This document shows, piece after piece, positions 44,965 to 55,680 of a DNA stretch of 64,000 bases (position 1 is the first letter of the stretch; the number at the start of each line of letters is the position of its first letter). This DNA is from Lepidodermella squamata (taxonomy: Eukaryota; Gastrotricha): positions 2,418,001 to 2,482,000 of the forward strand of contig JBLDXI010000004.1 of assembly GCA_047495785.1 (NCBI GenBank), read 5' to 3'. The notes beneath the pieces were generated by a model. It was given only the letters and a program-made list of their open reading frames with translations, was not told the DNA's origin and ran no database searches. A program made the position numbers and the translations under genes.

Positions 44965-45415
44965 TGTAATTTGCCTACGGTGAGGCTGTTTCTGCTGCCT
45001 CGATACTTCTGAATGGTCTCGTGGTTTCAAATGTTTTGAGCTCAAATCTATAGGAGCTCAGCAAAAACAATACCGAAAATTCCCGATCTGCCTCGCTCGG
45101 AATAGTAAGAAATATTCAAACTTATAATTATATTCTCCTTCACTTCCGCTCTTGTTATTCAGGTGTTTCCGCTTCACTACAACATGTATAATTTTTAAAA
45201 TCCCAGCGGACGCAAGATCCTCGCTTGATTTGTTTTCCAGCGGCATAACAATTTTTTAGGCTATGATCCAGGTCTCAAGCATTCGTGATCAGTTTGTTTA
45301 TAAGGGATAAGCGATTTCAAATAAGAATATTTTTTTACAGGTTTCTGCTGCGTTTTCATTCGCGCTGCATCGCGTGCCTTGCAGCCCGTAATAAACTCCC
45401 GTAATATACCGTATT
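44965..45415 (+). pseudogene. GPCR pseudogene B
   Basis: Fragments parallel the first five exons of GPCR A and C in order: a TM1 region GEAVSAASILLNGLVVSNVLSSNL with an early stop, CLARNSKKYS, then GVSASLQH-like loop sequence (45161-45185), and the start of exon 5 (GTTTCTGCTGCGTTTTCATTCG) near 45351. TM2, TM3 and everything after exon 5 are missing or unreadable. Confidence 0.7.
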
Positions 45416-45687
45416 TTTCGGTCTTTAATCGGTCTTTAATCGGGTGCTGCCCGTATCCCTTTAAGCACGAGATTCACTCATCAGGATGTTTTAGGTGCTT
45501 GTGACGGAAGGTCCTTGAATTCGTAGCAGAAATTGTGTGGTCACAGGGCGCGACTCTCAGCGTCCCTTGCGTTCCTTGCATTGCAATCAACGTCGCCTCG
45601 ACTGTAGCGCATCGCTAATTGAATGATGTCTGATGTTGAAGTTGTTTGTGCGAACAGGCGGGAAAAATGTTCGTCCGGGGGATGTTA

Positions 45688-45725
45688 TTGAGACTAATTA
45701 AACGTGATAATCGATTAAAGCTTCC
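45688..45725 (+). promoter_or_regulatory. Conserved upstream block of GPCR C
   Basis: TTGAGACTAATTAAACGTGA followed by TAATCGATTAAAGCTTCC, about 170-210 bp before the start codon, differing from the block of GPCR A by a couple of bases. Confidence 0.65.
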
Positions 45726-45896
45726 TTGTAGATCAAGCTAGTTTCGCGCTTAAACAGACAGCGCCGTCTCTTCTAAAACAGCGCACTTTCGTACACATTA
45801 GATTCTTTTTTTTTTGTTAATAGAGCTGAGTCATTTGATATTAACTCGGTAAGTGCTCGATAAGCAACGATTTAATTTGTTCATGCCCGGCATACG

Positions 45897-48800
45897 ATGC
45901 TATTGAGTGAGGCCACAGTCGGTGTGGCTGTTTCTGCTGCCTCGATACTTCTGAATGGCCTCGTTGTTGCAAGTGTTTGGAACTCAAACTTTCAGCCGAA
46001 AGGATACCGAAAATTTCTCATTAGCCTCGCTTTCTCTGATCTTTACCTTGCTCTTGTGAACCTTTGCTACTTGGTACCAAAAGCAGTGTACGATGCCGGC
46101 GAAAATCAAGGATGGGATTTGCAGTACTTCCGAAGTTTCCACTATGCTGCATGCTTGGTTTGAATCAAGATTCAGAAGATTAATTGTAAACATTTGTTAC
46201 TTTTACCAGGCCAACCTTTTCTCCCTTGTGGCCATGTCGGCAAATCACTATATTGGAATAGTAAGAAATTCCGGGTGTAGTCTGTTTTAACTACGCTCTC
46301 GCTTTTTCAGATGTATCCTCTTCACTACAACATGGTACAGTTTAAGAAAATCCCAGCGGGTGGAATATATTCACGATTTTGTTAGTACCTTAGTGGGAGG
46401 AATTGCAGAATTGTCATTGCTACGATCTGGGTCTTGGCATTCGTAATCGGTTTGTTTGCCAGGATCTTGTGAGGAATAGTGTTATGGAGACCACACTCAT
46501 GGATAAAGCTGTGAACGCAAAATGGAAAATCAATAATTTGTGGATGAAGCGAAAAATCAGCAAAAATAGTTATTTACAATTGATCACGCACCTTGTTTCA
46601 GCCACTCGCCATTACGCTCATAAAAAATGCCAGTGCCAGGTAGTAGGCGCCAGTTTTCTCCGGTTTGGATGCCGATTTTACCAATTTTAAACACATTTTC
46701 AGAATCCTCAGCTCATTTCCAACCGAACCCATGTAAAAAAGTGTCTAATTTCCATTTTCGGGTCCCTTTTTCTTGTCGATTTTTCAAGGCTTAGAATTCA
46801 GCCTTACTATCCACCTAACCATTTACGTTTGATGACGCGATATTTACTGAAAGCTGTAACTTCAAACGATTAATAGTAGCACCATTGCAGAGTCTGCCGT
46901 TGTAGCCAACAACTTCTTGGCTACACTGGGCTTAGCACGATTTTCACGTAAGTTATTAGGTTACATCTAACGAATTAGAACTTTGATCCTTATAGTCGGA
47001 ATCATTCTCGCGAAATCTCAGCTGGAAAACTATCAAAATCCACGGGTGATGGTTCAGAGTCGCTATGCAGGAAGATAAGCAGCGTTGCAAAGTTTAATTA
47101 CCCGATAAGAATTCTTACTAAAAATTAGCTTCTCCTTGCATGATGAGCGAGGAATGTTATCAAAGGAAGAATTAATAATCAAATAATTTAAAAGAATACA
47201 ACAGTTTTGTCGAATGGCCTTCGATTACCACACTCTCACTATAAAAACATTATATACCTATTCCTCCAATATTTATAGACCGTTGTGCGAATTCCAATTG
47301 CTCACACACCGCAAGAAATTATACTCGAGCAATTATGCCGTACTGTCCGAAATGTTGGGCCTGTCCTTTATATTTTTTGAAACAAGTCGAAACCCCGTCT
47401 TATATTTGAGACCGCCCTTTATTTAAGGCCTGACCTTTATTAATTTAAATAAATTTAAATAAATATAAATAGGATCATTCAAGAAATAAGAAACTAAATT
47501 AAACAATTATTACCGCGATGTAGCTTGTGAATTTTCACTTTAGTAAATCGGCCACCATTAATATCGACGAGAAAAAGGGACCCGAAAATGGAAATTAGAC
47601 ACTTTTTTACATGGGTTCGGTTGGAAATGAGCTGAGGATTCTGAAAATGTGTTTAAAATTGGTAAAATCGGCATCCAAACCGGAGAAAACTGGCGCCTAC
47701 TACCTGGCACTCGCATTTTTTATGAGCGTAATGGCGAGTGGCTGAAACAAGGTGCGTGATCAATTGTAAATAACCATTTTTTGCTGATTTTTTGCCTCAT
47801 CCACAAATTATTGATTTTCCATTTTGCGTTCACAGCTTTATCCATGAGTGTGGTCACCATAACACTATTCCTCACAAGGCCAGGATAAGCGATTTCATAC
47901 AATTTTCTGATTTCTTGAGGTTTCTGCGACGTTTCCATTCCCGTTAAATCGCGTGGCTTGCAACTTAATTACTCCGCTAATATATCCTCTGAATACGAAG
48001 CAGAAATCGAAGGCGAAGATTGGGAAAAGTTGTTTGTCGGAACTGAAGCAGAATTTTCTTTAAATGCTTCAAGAATAGAGAATTTTAGCCTGATTGATCT
48101 GCTCTATGATTCATATAACGAGAGCATTACGCCTGCGGAGTTGGAAGACCTCGTTAACAAATTTCTGCAGATTTACAAGCCGAAAGCAGAAGAGATAAAA
48201 TTTACCGTCGAGTTCGCTGTGTTTGCTATGACTTTTATTTGTCTATTCTTTCTGATCGTTTGCTACACCCGACTGTTAATAGAGGTGATGAAATATCCGA
48301 ATTGCGAAATTCCATACTATGTAAAGTTTCATCTGATTGTAGGTATATCGAAATGATCGAAATCCTTCGCGAAGGCTAGTCGTGACCACTTTCTTTCTAA
48401 TTGGCGCTTTCATCACATGGTCTGTTTTAGCGTCAGGTCTAATTTGAATCGATTGCCTTATCTGATTTTTAGTTGGCTGCCTTTCATGATTTTTGAGTTG
48501 TACATGGTTCTTAGCCCTCCGACTGTTGCGTCAAAGACTTCGTTTGTTTAGGCATGAAATTACTTGTTTATAATTTGTGAGTGATATTGGCAGGAATTAC
48601 GTCGAAGATATGTCCCGTATTTTATTCATATCGGCACCACTAATTGACTCCATAATATACTCGGCGAGGTTGCGCGCCATACGAAAGTGAGACTATTTCA
48701 TGAATTCAGAATTTAAGACTTATTCGAAAACTTTTAGACTGATGCTGCTGCGATTGGCGCGTATTCTACTCTGCTGCGAAAAAATGATCCGGTTTGGAGC

Positions 48801-48957
48801 AATGACGGTTACTTCTCTTTTGAGGGCTTTCTCAGTCGAACACCCAGTCGCTCACGACACCTTTGTGAATTTAAGTTCATTTGACGTTGACATGGATCTT
48901 ATGTTCATCGATGATGGAGATGAGTTGGAAGTCGGTGCGGCCGATGTTCAGGACTAG
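45897..48957 (+). CDS. Rhodopsin-like GPCR C, with a transposon in intron 4
   Basis: Nine exons: 45897-46157, 46210-46260, 46311-46334, 46386-46449, 47920-48284, 48343-48419, 48473-48541, 48594-48686 and 48738-48957; 407 residues, all in phase. Five of the nine exons have the same length as in GPCR A. Motifs are LLNGLVVASVW, LAFSDLYLALV, ANHYIGI then MYPLHY (the DRY-position acid is lost), a long acidic loop after TM4, GAFITWWLPF-type TM6, and APLIDSIIYSARL at TM7. Intron 4 is 1470 bp because it contains the foldback element 46466-47878; in GPCR A the same intron is 49 bp. The coding sequence is undamaged, so the receptor may work if the long intron is spliced. The tail is shorter than in A. 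Confidence 0.85.
46466..47878. mobile_element. Foldback DNA transposon, 1413 bp, with about 315-bp TIRs
   Basis: The ends are inverted copies starting CTTGTGAGGAATAGTG and extending to about 46780 and 47565 with few differences. A perfect 8-bp duplication GCCAGGAT flanks it (46458-46465 and 47879-47886). Removing the element and one duplication restores an intron aligned with GPCR A. The central 780 bp encode no transposase. Long TIRs plus an 8-bp duplication would fit Mutator-like, P or Merlin groups; the superfamily is not settled. Confidence 0.88.
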
Positions 48958-50408
48958 ACGCCACTCAAGCTTAGCAAGAGGCGCTCGGGGTTTCTACGAA
49001 TTAGCTGTTGTCGAGCCTCCACCGGTGAGCACGTTTAACCACAGAGATGCAGTTTAAAACACCCCCTCTACAAGACGGGGATACAATCCCGTTGATAATA
49101 ACAGAAGACTATAATTATTTGCTATTTAATAGCCATGCATAGTGAATATGCATTTTGAATACTTTCAACTTTTCTATTGATATAGTTGATTTTTCAGGTT
49201 TTGACTGAATAACTGGTTCAGATTAATTTGTAGTAAATCATTTCCTTAAATTTACAGATTCCTATTCGAAATAGAAAATATGGCTGCGCGAAGTTCATGC
49301 TTGAACTATTTAGCCATCTCTCTAGAAAGACAATTTCCGCTGAGTGTCGTTCCATTATTGATTGCTGCCTGTCCCCAAATAAGCTACTAACGCAAAGTCA
49401 ATTCATTCCATGAGCGCGAGGGAGGGAAGGGTACAGCGTTTCGATTCGCTCCCCGCATCGGATCAATATGTAAGACTGCTAGCTCGGGAGAACGTGTTTA
49501 CGCTGACATCATCAACATTATAACCGAATTACAGAACCGCGGTATTACAGAATACCGGGTATACAGTATACAGAAAAGACTGGCAAAAAGACTAGCAAAA
49601 CGTGCAGGATGCATACCTATAGGCGCCTTAGCCTTAGGCGTCTTGTTTTTTTTATGACGTTACCAAGCCGTCTTTTTTGCTAAGTAAAGCTTAACAAAGA
49701 AATTGTTGGTCAGTTGCATTCGCAAAAATTGCAGGTCTCTGAAAGGATGTCTTTGAAAGACGCCCAGAAAGACGCCCAGTTCCTTCACTATGCAAGCCCT
49801 AGGAAAGGCTCTCTGAAAATCTGGATTTTTGTCCAAATCCCCTGCTGACTGGGGATTTTGCCAAGAAACTGGGATATGAGTTGTGAATCACATGACTCCA
49901 GATCCCCTTGGAATCATGAATCAATACCTCTTCAAGAAAGCGATTCTGATGTGCCTTAAGCCTTATCAAAACCGTGTTTCCAGTGTGCGAAGTAGGATCC
50001 GGGAGCCGAGGTGTTTTCTACTGTTTTCTAGGACTCAGCCTAAGAAACGAAAGGGTGCCCCTGTGGTTTTTTCAGCCTTCCTCTGGTTGGAGTCTCAGAG
50101 CTGGGGTGTCACAACGCCTCGGCACCCCTGTACTTCGCACCCTGTGTGAATGTGTGCACGTGCCTATGGACATTTCTATGGATATTTCTATGGTTACCCA
50201 TTCTCTTCGCCCGCCTTGCCTTCCTAGAATAGAGAACGATTTTACTGAATGATGGCACATGCGAATTCTTCCTCTAATTCATTGAGGATGCCATCGAAAC
50301 CTGAAGTCTCAATCCCGAAATCGCCCTCAAAGAACGAATTAGCATTTTGAAACTGGTATGGATGATTTTTCAGCCATATTCATCCTTATATTTTATTCCA
50401 TTAAAATA
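48958..50408. other. Intergenic, nothing recognised
   Basis: About 1.45 kb. Contains a short palindrome GGTATACAGTATACAG (49558-49572) and small direct repeats AAAGACGCCCAG (49756-49780). Short frames at 49883-50252 have no support. Confidence 0.4.
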
Positions 50409-51215
50409 TCACAGATACCAAGAAGAATTCTTGTAATCATCCATAATAGTGCGCTGGGTAGTTTTCTGCATGCTCTTCTTCGAGTAAACCGCATTTCTCC
50501 GCTTTTTGTACCGCAAAGTTTCCTCCGGAAATTCTTCCTCCTCGTAGTTATCGCACAGATCTTCCAGTTCCAGCTGCTCGCCCTCAGTTGTCTCACTATC
50601 GCTGTCGAGTAACAAATCATGGAAGGCTAGAACACCGTCTTTCGCAGAGTCTTGCAAAGATAGTTGAATCTGCAACTTATGAGCGAGCAAACTCGTAAAG
50701 TAATGCTTATCGTCTGCATCTAGAGGTACCAAGAACCGTTTTCGCTCCTCCTCAAACAATTTCTTACGTTCTTCCCGCATTTTTCGCTTCAATTCCGCTG
50801 CTTCCTGCCGTTTTCGTTCCAATTCAGCCTTCCTCTCTTCTTCCTTCTTGTAATCTCGGTAGAAATGGGCGCAAGTGCCGTATGGAAGGTTGTCTAAGCC
50901 AAGCTTTTTGACCAAAGTCGGATTTTTGAGGGTGTAGATGCCTACGTAGCGCCAATGCACTTTTTCCGGTTTATGCGGATCCTCGGCCACCCGCAGTGAT
51001 AGCATAGTCGAAGATCGAGTGAAAATGCTTGAGTTGGCTACAAAAGTGTTCTCCTTGCTTTCGAGGCCTCCGCTGAGACGGCTGAGGTGTTGATACAATT
51101 GCTGTAGATCCTTGCGCTTGTTGTACAGAGCTTCGTCCTTATCTTCCTCGTCTGATTCGACGTAGCCGAATATGGTCGTGCCGCCATATGACGTCGATGC
51201 ATGAATTGTAGGCAT
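50409..51215 (-). CDS. Unrecognised family protein, member C (268 aa)
   Basis: Single open frame starting MPTIHASTSYGGTTIFGY. It has an acidic N-terminal patch (ESDEEDKDE), a central charged coiled-coil (about residues 124-170, KKEEERKAELERKRQEAAE onward), and a Glu-rich stretch before a basic C-terminus. Blocks shared with members A and B are YTLKNPTLVKKLGLDNLP, HYFTSLLAHKLQIQ and the final SSWYL. No signal peptide or membrane segment. Family and function not recognised; the shared C-terminal W-Y-(I)-L ending suggests a conserved interaction tail. Confidence 0.72.
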   Translation of the reverse strand: MPTIHASTSYGGTTIFGYVESDEEDKDEALYNKRKDLQQLYQHLSRLSGGLESKENTFVANSSIFTRSSTMLSLRVAEDPHKPEKVHWRYVGIYTLKNPTLVKKLGLDNLPYGTCAHFYRDYKKEEERKAELERKRQEAAELKRKMREERKKLFEEERKRFLVPLDADDKHYFTSLLAHKLQIQLSLQDSAKDGVLAFHDLLLDSDSETTEGEQLELEDLCDNYEEEEFPEETLRYKKRRNAVYSKKSMQKTTQRTIMDDYKNSSWYL

Positions 51216-51996
51216 TGTGTGAATATATAGCTTTAATCGTGTTAAAATTCTGCAAAAGACTTGACCCGTTGACGGATTTCAGCCGCTGCTACTAGTTTTC
51301 AGCGGCCGCGATAGGGCTAAGGTTTGAAATCGTTTGTTTTCGCTTATTCTTCTATTTCTCCGGGAAATTCAGCGGGTGGGGCGCGTTATATTATTGTGAT
51401 TTATTGCGCTTAAAGTTACATCAATCAAATAGTTTACCACTAAAATATTACAAGAAACGTAAAATCTATGCGAGAATGCTGGACTGTTCTTACAGGACGC
51501 GTAGAATCAGAGATCAAAAGGATGCATATAAAAGACAAAGACTGGCCTGGTGTTAAACTTGCTTTGTTACCGCAGTCTCACAAACAGTTACACCCGCCCG
51601 CAACTGCGGTTACCGCAGGGAAATGGATGACAGGACACGGGCATCACCACGGAATATTCCCGCCGCTGCCCTGCGCCGCCGCAAACGAGTGATCAATGTC
51701 TGAATAAGATCTCGGTTATCAGTCCTAAGCGTTGTCTCAGTCATCGGCTGTTCTCAAATCTCCGGCGGATTCAGTGATACCAATGAATTTTTCGTTCGCC
51801 GAAAATGATGCTAAATTCCCACTCTTAACGACTCACGCCGCGCGCCGGATGCTGCCAATGATGTTAAAGTTTACATGACGTTTTGTTATACACTCAACTT
51901 GATCTGAATGGTGCAAATAAACGGCTGTTGGCTGTTCATAGCCTATAGATGTTGATTTTCCATGCTATGGATGCTAAGGATGCATTGCATTGAAAT
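51216..51996. other. Intergenic, nothing recognised
   Basis: About 780 bp between the family member C start and the LINE. One short plus-strand frame (51468-51692) has no support. Confidence 0.4.
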
Positions 51997-52024
51997 ATCT
52001 GCGATTGAATATTAAATTTTCTGA
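51997..52024 (+). repeat. 28-bp block shared with the flank of the first LINE
   Basis: Identical to 23527-23554; lies 128 bp upstream of the CR1-type ORF start. Confidence 0.7.
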
Positions 52025-55000
52025 TATTTCTTAACATCATAATTACTGAGGAGTGTTCTCCCAGTTTTACAAGTGAGGAGCGTTCTCCCATTTATTTTCA
52101 TCTGCTGAACGCCGCAAGAGCGACATCAAGCCATTCTCGCTCTGCCCAGCAATGAAGCCGGAGGCAGTGCTCATGATATCGATAGCCAGTGCTGCAATCA
52201 CTTTTGCCTTGATTGATTTGGCAATAACGAGGACATCCTTGTCTATTGACCTGGAACCATGGACAATTTCAAATCTGATTACGCCTCAAGTTGTGAATGA
52301 GTCAAATCGCGTGCCCAACTACACACGACATGTGACCTGTGCGCCGAACAAACTTGTTTACGAAATCAGCCCACACGACGGTCGACCAGCCGGTACCATC
52401 ACACATGAGGTTTTTTCGATTTATTTTTGTTTCTCACCCCGGGACCCAAAAAGACAAATATCACGACAAAGAGCATCAATCATGATATTATTACTGATAG
52501 CCGGAGTTCAGCCAAATCCAGGCCCAACATTTTCGCTTGAACCAAACTTCACATTAGCCAAGATGGTCAGCGAGATTGGGGTTGAAAGAAATTTGATTAA
52601 CGCGGTGCATTTCAACACAAATGGAATCATGACGAAACTTGAAAAATCAAAAATTTTCAAATTCGAGGCTTTGGCTGAATTTGCTGAAGTCTTTAAGCCA
52701 GATTTGATTTTGATTTCCGAAACAAAAATTCCAGCTGATGCCACGCCGAAGATAGTAGAAGACTGTTTTCCTGACTATGAATGTCTTTGGATTGGGCGGG
52801 AGGATTCTGGTGGCGGAGGGGTAGCTATCTTCGTCAACAAAAGGTTGAAAGTGAAAAACCATTGGTCTTTTCGTTCAAAGGTAGAGAATTTACACGCACA
52901 GGTGGAATCTCCGAGCGGCATGGTCTCCACAGTATCAGTGATTTATCGCTCCCCGACGGTTAAGCCTAAAATACATGTAGAAGAGCTTGACAACGTGATG
53001 GTCGAACTCGTAGCTAAGACTAGCGAAATCGAGCATAGAATTCTGGGCGGCGACCTAAATTGGGATCTCTTGAAACCGCAGATTGCAGAGGATCTGGAGC
53101 AAACTTTTGATTCTTTCAAAATGACTCATAGTTTTCCTCCAGCATTCACTCGGGTAGACACTCGCACTAAGAAAGGCACGATGATCGATCACTTCTGGTC
53201 AACTGCTACAGCTCAAGAAATCATCATCTCAGGTACAATAATTGGTTTAAGCGACCATCATGGGATAGTTTTATCGATTAGAGACTTAGGCAAAAAACCG
53301 AAAACAACACCGAAGCCAGATATAATATCATTTCGTAATCTGCGTGAAATTAAGGCTGATCAATTTCAATATGAGCTTCAAAAGGCCCTAGGAGATTCCG
53401 GACTTCAACGAGACGAGGATCAACAAGGATACTGCGACAGGATCCAAGGTGCTTTCATTACTGTGCTCAACAAACTAGCTCCATTAAGAACAAAAAAGAT
53501 CTCGAAAAATAAGCGAAAAAAGTTGCACTCAACATTTATTTCCCAAGAAAAGCAACGGTCAGACCGCAGGAAAGTCAGGAAATCTCGTCGCGCCAAGTGG
53601 AGGCAAAAGGTGAAATTAGCTGGAAAAGACCCACGAAAATTATGGAAGATTGTAAATGAATTTCGGCCCAAAAAGAAAACGGGGGAAAATGATTTTTCTG
53701 GACTTGAAAAAAATCAGGCTATTACCTTAGCCAATGCCTTCAACAGTCTTTTCGCCAATGTTGGAAAAAACATTGCCATTGCAATGCTACAACGCCTAAA
53801 TTTTCACCGTGCATTCCAGACCACGGAAAAGTTCAATTTTCGCGCAATCACGACAAGGGAACTGCTAGATGCATTGGCTAAGGTAAAGAATAAACCCACA
53901 ACTGGTATAGATGAAATACCCGAGTCAGTTTTGAAAATGAGTGCCAGCGTTGTTGCTCCGCATTTACTTGCTTTATTCAATGAAATAATTCGATCGAAAA
54001 CAATTCCCGAGCAATGGAAAACGGCAATTGTGCATCCTTTGCACAAAGGAGGATCTAAAGATGACGTGTCGAATTTCAGGCCAATTTCAATTCTATCGCC
54101 AATATCTAGGACGTTTGAGAGGTGCATCTCGTTCCAAATTAAATCGCATTTAAATAAGCCGGAAACAAGGTTCTTGTCGCCTACTCAGTTTGGGTTCCGC
54201 AAATTCCATTCAACAGACAGCTGCCTTGCAAAACTCACCGAAGACTGGCACATTTCGCACGAAAAAAGGGAAACAGTCGCAGCAGTAGCTATTGACTTGA
54301 GCAAGGCCTTTGACTCGCTACATCATGAAGGCATCTATAGGTCCTTGGCTAGTGCAGGTTTTGAACTGGAAGCTATTCAGTTGATCGAAAACTATCTCAG
54401 TGATCGTTACCAGTATGTAGAAATTAACCAAAGTCGCTCAAGTAAAGCTAAGGTGGAATTCGGCGTACCACAGGGCAGTGTCCTAGGGCCATTGCTATTT
54501 ACCATCTACGTAAATGAAATGGCTTCGATTCCAATATATTCGAAAATAGCTCAATTCGCAGATGACACCACTATTTACTTGTCAGATAAAAACGTTGAAC
54601 GCCTTCAGGATCGCCTTCAATCCGACATCAACCGGTTGAGTGACTGGTTAGCAGCAAATAGCTTACTAGTCAATGGAAAAAAGTCGCAGATGATAATCAT
54701 AGCCACTGATCCCGATGCACCTCCCCCAGAAATCTCCATCAAAATCGAAAATACGAGAGTCGAAATCACCACATCGCTCAAAGTCCTGGGCTATATTATT
54801 GACAACAAACTATTGCACACTGAACAGCTCAAACATGTGGGTAACAAAACCAGGGGTGGTCTCTTTGCTCTAAAATTTGCGGCTAAATTCCTTGATCGAA
54901 AAACTCTCAAATTGATGGCTAATGGTGTCATCTTCTGTCACCTAATGTACTGTGACAGCGTCCTAGCCCAAGCGGCAAAAACTAACTTAGAGCGCCTTCA

Positions 55001-55680
55001 ACGACGACAGGACAAAGCCATTCGCATAATTTGTCATGCGAATGAAAACGATGACATCGAATCTCTGAGGAAAAAGCTAAAATGGCTAGACCTTGATGGT
55101 AAAAGGAAAGTTCATCTGGCAACCATGATATGGCGCTGCATCAATGGCGAAGCACCGGCTGCCTTAGCCGAGTTCTTCAAACTGCAAGAGAAAACCGCTG
55201 GGGTCACAAGGAGGCAAGTCAACATAAATGCATCGAACAACCTGCTGGTTGTCCCTCGCGCGAAGACCGATACTTCGATGCGATGCCTTCGATACCGTGG
55301 CGCCACGTTCTGGAATGGCTTGCCGAACGAAATTCGCTTAGCTACCAGCGCGGATCAATGCCGGAACCTAACTTATCATTATTTACTGTCTGAACCTACT
55401 GCAAACACTGAGGAAGGTTGTGACGTCATCGAGGCAAGCGGTGAAATTGTAAATACCGTTACTGATGATTAATTTCTAATTCCTTGTTGAGTCTAAATAC
55501 GATATTTTTATACTGGTATGCATGTCATTGTCTTTTTCCTAATTTCCTAACTTTCTTTGTTGATATCTACATAATGACCTCTTCACGTCGAATCTAATTG
55601 TACTAATCATGCTTCTTTTTCAGCTGAGCTGTCCTACATCCCTTGGATATTAATGCTCATAAATAAATAAATAAATAAAT
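52025..55680 (+). mobile_element. CR1/L2-type LINE, intact, with short-repeat tail
   Basis: One long undamaged ORF (52152-55472), a 5' region with repeated GTGTTCTCCCA / GCGTTCTCCCA, and a 3' end in AAATAAATAAATAAATAAAT (55660-55679). A short tandem repeat tail rather than poly(A) is typical of CR1/L2 elements. A target duplication was not identified, and the 5' border is approximate. Confidence 0.8.
52152..55472 (+). CDS. LINE polyprotein: 2A-like motif, AP endonuclease, reverse transcriptase
   Basis: 1106 residues. Residues 1-125 hold a hydrophobic stretch (VLMISIASAAITFALIDLA) and end in a 2A-like ribosome-skipping motif LLLIAGVQPNPGP (NPGP at 122-125). Residues about 150-385 are an endonuclease (HFNTNGIM, LISETKI, LGGDLNWDLL, SDHHGIVL). 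Residues about 560-860 are reverse transcriptase (KPTTGIDEIP, NFRPISIL, QFGFRKFHSTD, AIDLSKAFDSL, GVPQGSVLGPLLF, FADDTTIY). The C-terminal part has VLGYIIDNKL and a conserved thumb/tail region. FADD and the single ORF fit the CR1/L2 clades. No stop or frameshift is present, so the copy is probably young. Confidence 0.92.
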   Translation: MKPEAVLMISIASAAITFALIDLAITRTSLSIDLEPWTISNLITPQVVNESNRVPNYTRHVTCAPNKLVYEISPHDGRPAGTITHEVFSIYFCFSPRDPKRQISRQRASIMILLLIAGVQPNPGPTFSLEPNFTLAKMVSEIGVERNLINAVHFNTNGIMTKLEKSKIFKFEALAEFAEVFKPDLILISETKIPADATPKIVEDCFPDYECLWIGREDSGGGGVAIFVNKRLKVKNHWSFRSKVENLHAQVESPSGMVSTVSVIYRSPTVKPKIHVEELDNVMVELVAKTSEIEHRILGGDLNWDLLKPQIAEDLEQTFDSFKMTHSFPPAFTRVDTRTKKGTMIDHFWSTATAQEIIISGTIIGLSDHHGIVLSIRDLGKKPKTTPKPDIISFRNLREIKADQFQYELQKALGDSGLQRDEDQQGYCDRIQGAFITVLNKLAPLRTKKISKNKRKKLHSTFISQEKQRSDRRKVRKSRRAKWRQKVKLAGKDPRKLWKIVNEFRPKKKTGENDFSGLEKNQAITLANAFNSLFANVGKNIAIAMLQRLNFHRAFQTTEKFNFRAITTRELLDALAKVKNKPTTGIDEIPESVLKMSASVVAPHLLALFNEIIRSKTIPEQWKTAIVHPLHKGGSKDDVSNFRPISILSPISRTFERCISFQIKSHLNKPETRFLSPTQFGFRKFHSTDSCLAKLTEDWHISHEKRETVAAVAIDLSKAFDSLHHEGIYRSLASAGFELEAIQLIENYLSDRYQYVEINQSRSSKAKVEFGVPQGSVLGPLLFTIYVNEMASIPIYSKIAQFADDTTIYLSDKNVERLQDRLQSDINRLSDWLAANSLLVNGKKSQMIIIATDPDAPPPEISIKIENTRVEITTSLKVLGYIIDNKLLHTEQLKHVGNKTRGGLFALKFAAKFLDRKTLKLMANGVIFCHLMYCDSVLAQAAKTNLERLQRRQDKAIRIICHANENDDIESLRKKLKWLDLDGKRKVHLATMIWRCINGEAPAALAEFFKLQEKTAGVTRRQVNINASNNLLVVPRAKTDTSMRCLRYRGATFWNGLPNEIRLATSADQCRNLTYHYLLSEPTANTEEGCDVIEASGEIVNTVTDD

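Noticed and set aside
46403-46690. 95-codon protein and its mirror copy at 47720-47938
   Set aside because: Both are translations of the inverted arms of the foldback element and have no domain.
51468-51692. 74-codon plus-strand frame before the CR1-type LINE
   Set aside because: No similarity, no regulatory context and low-complexity composition.
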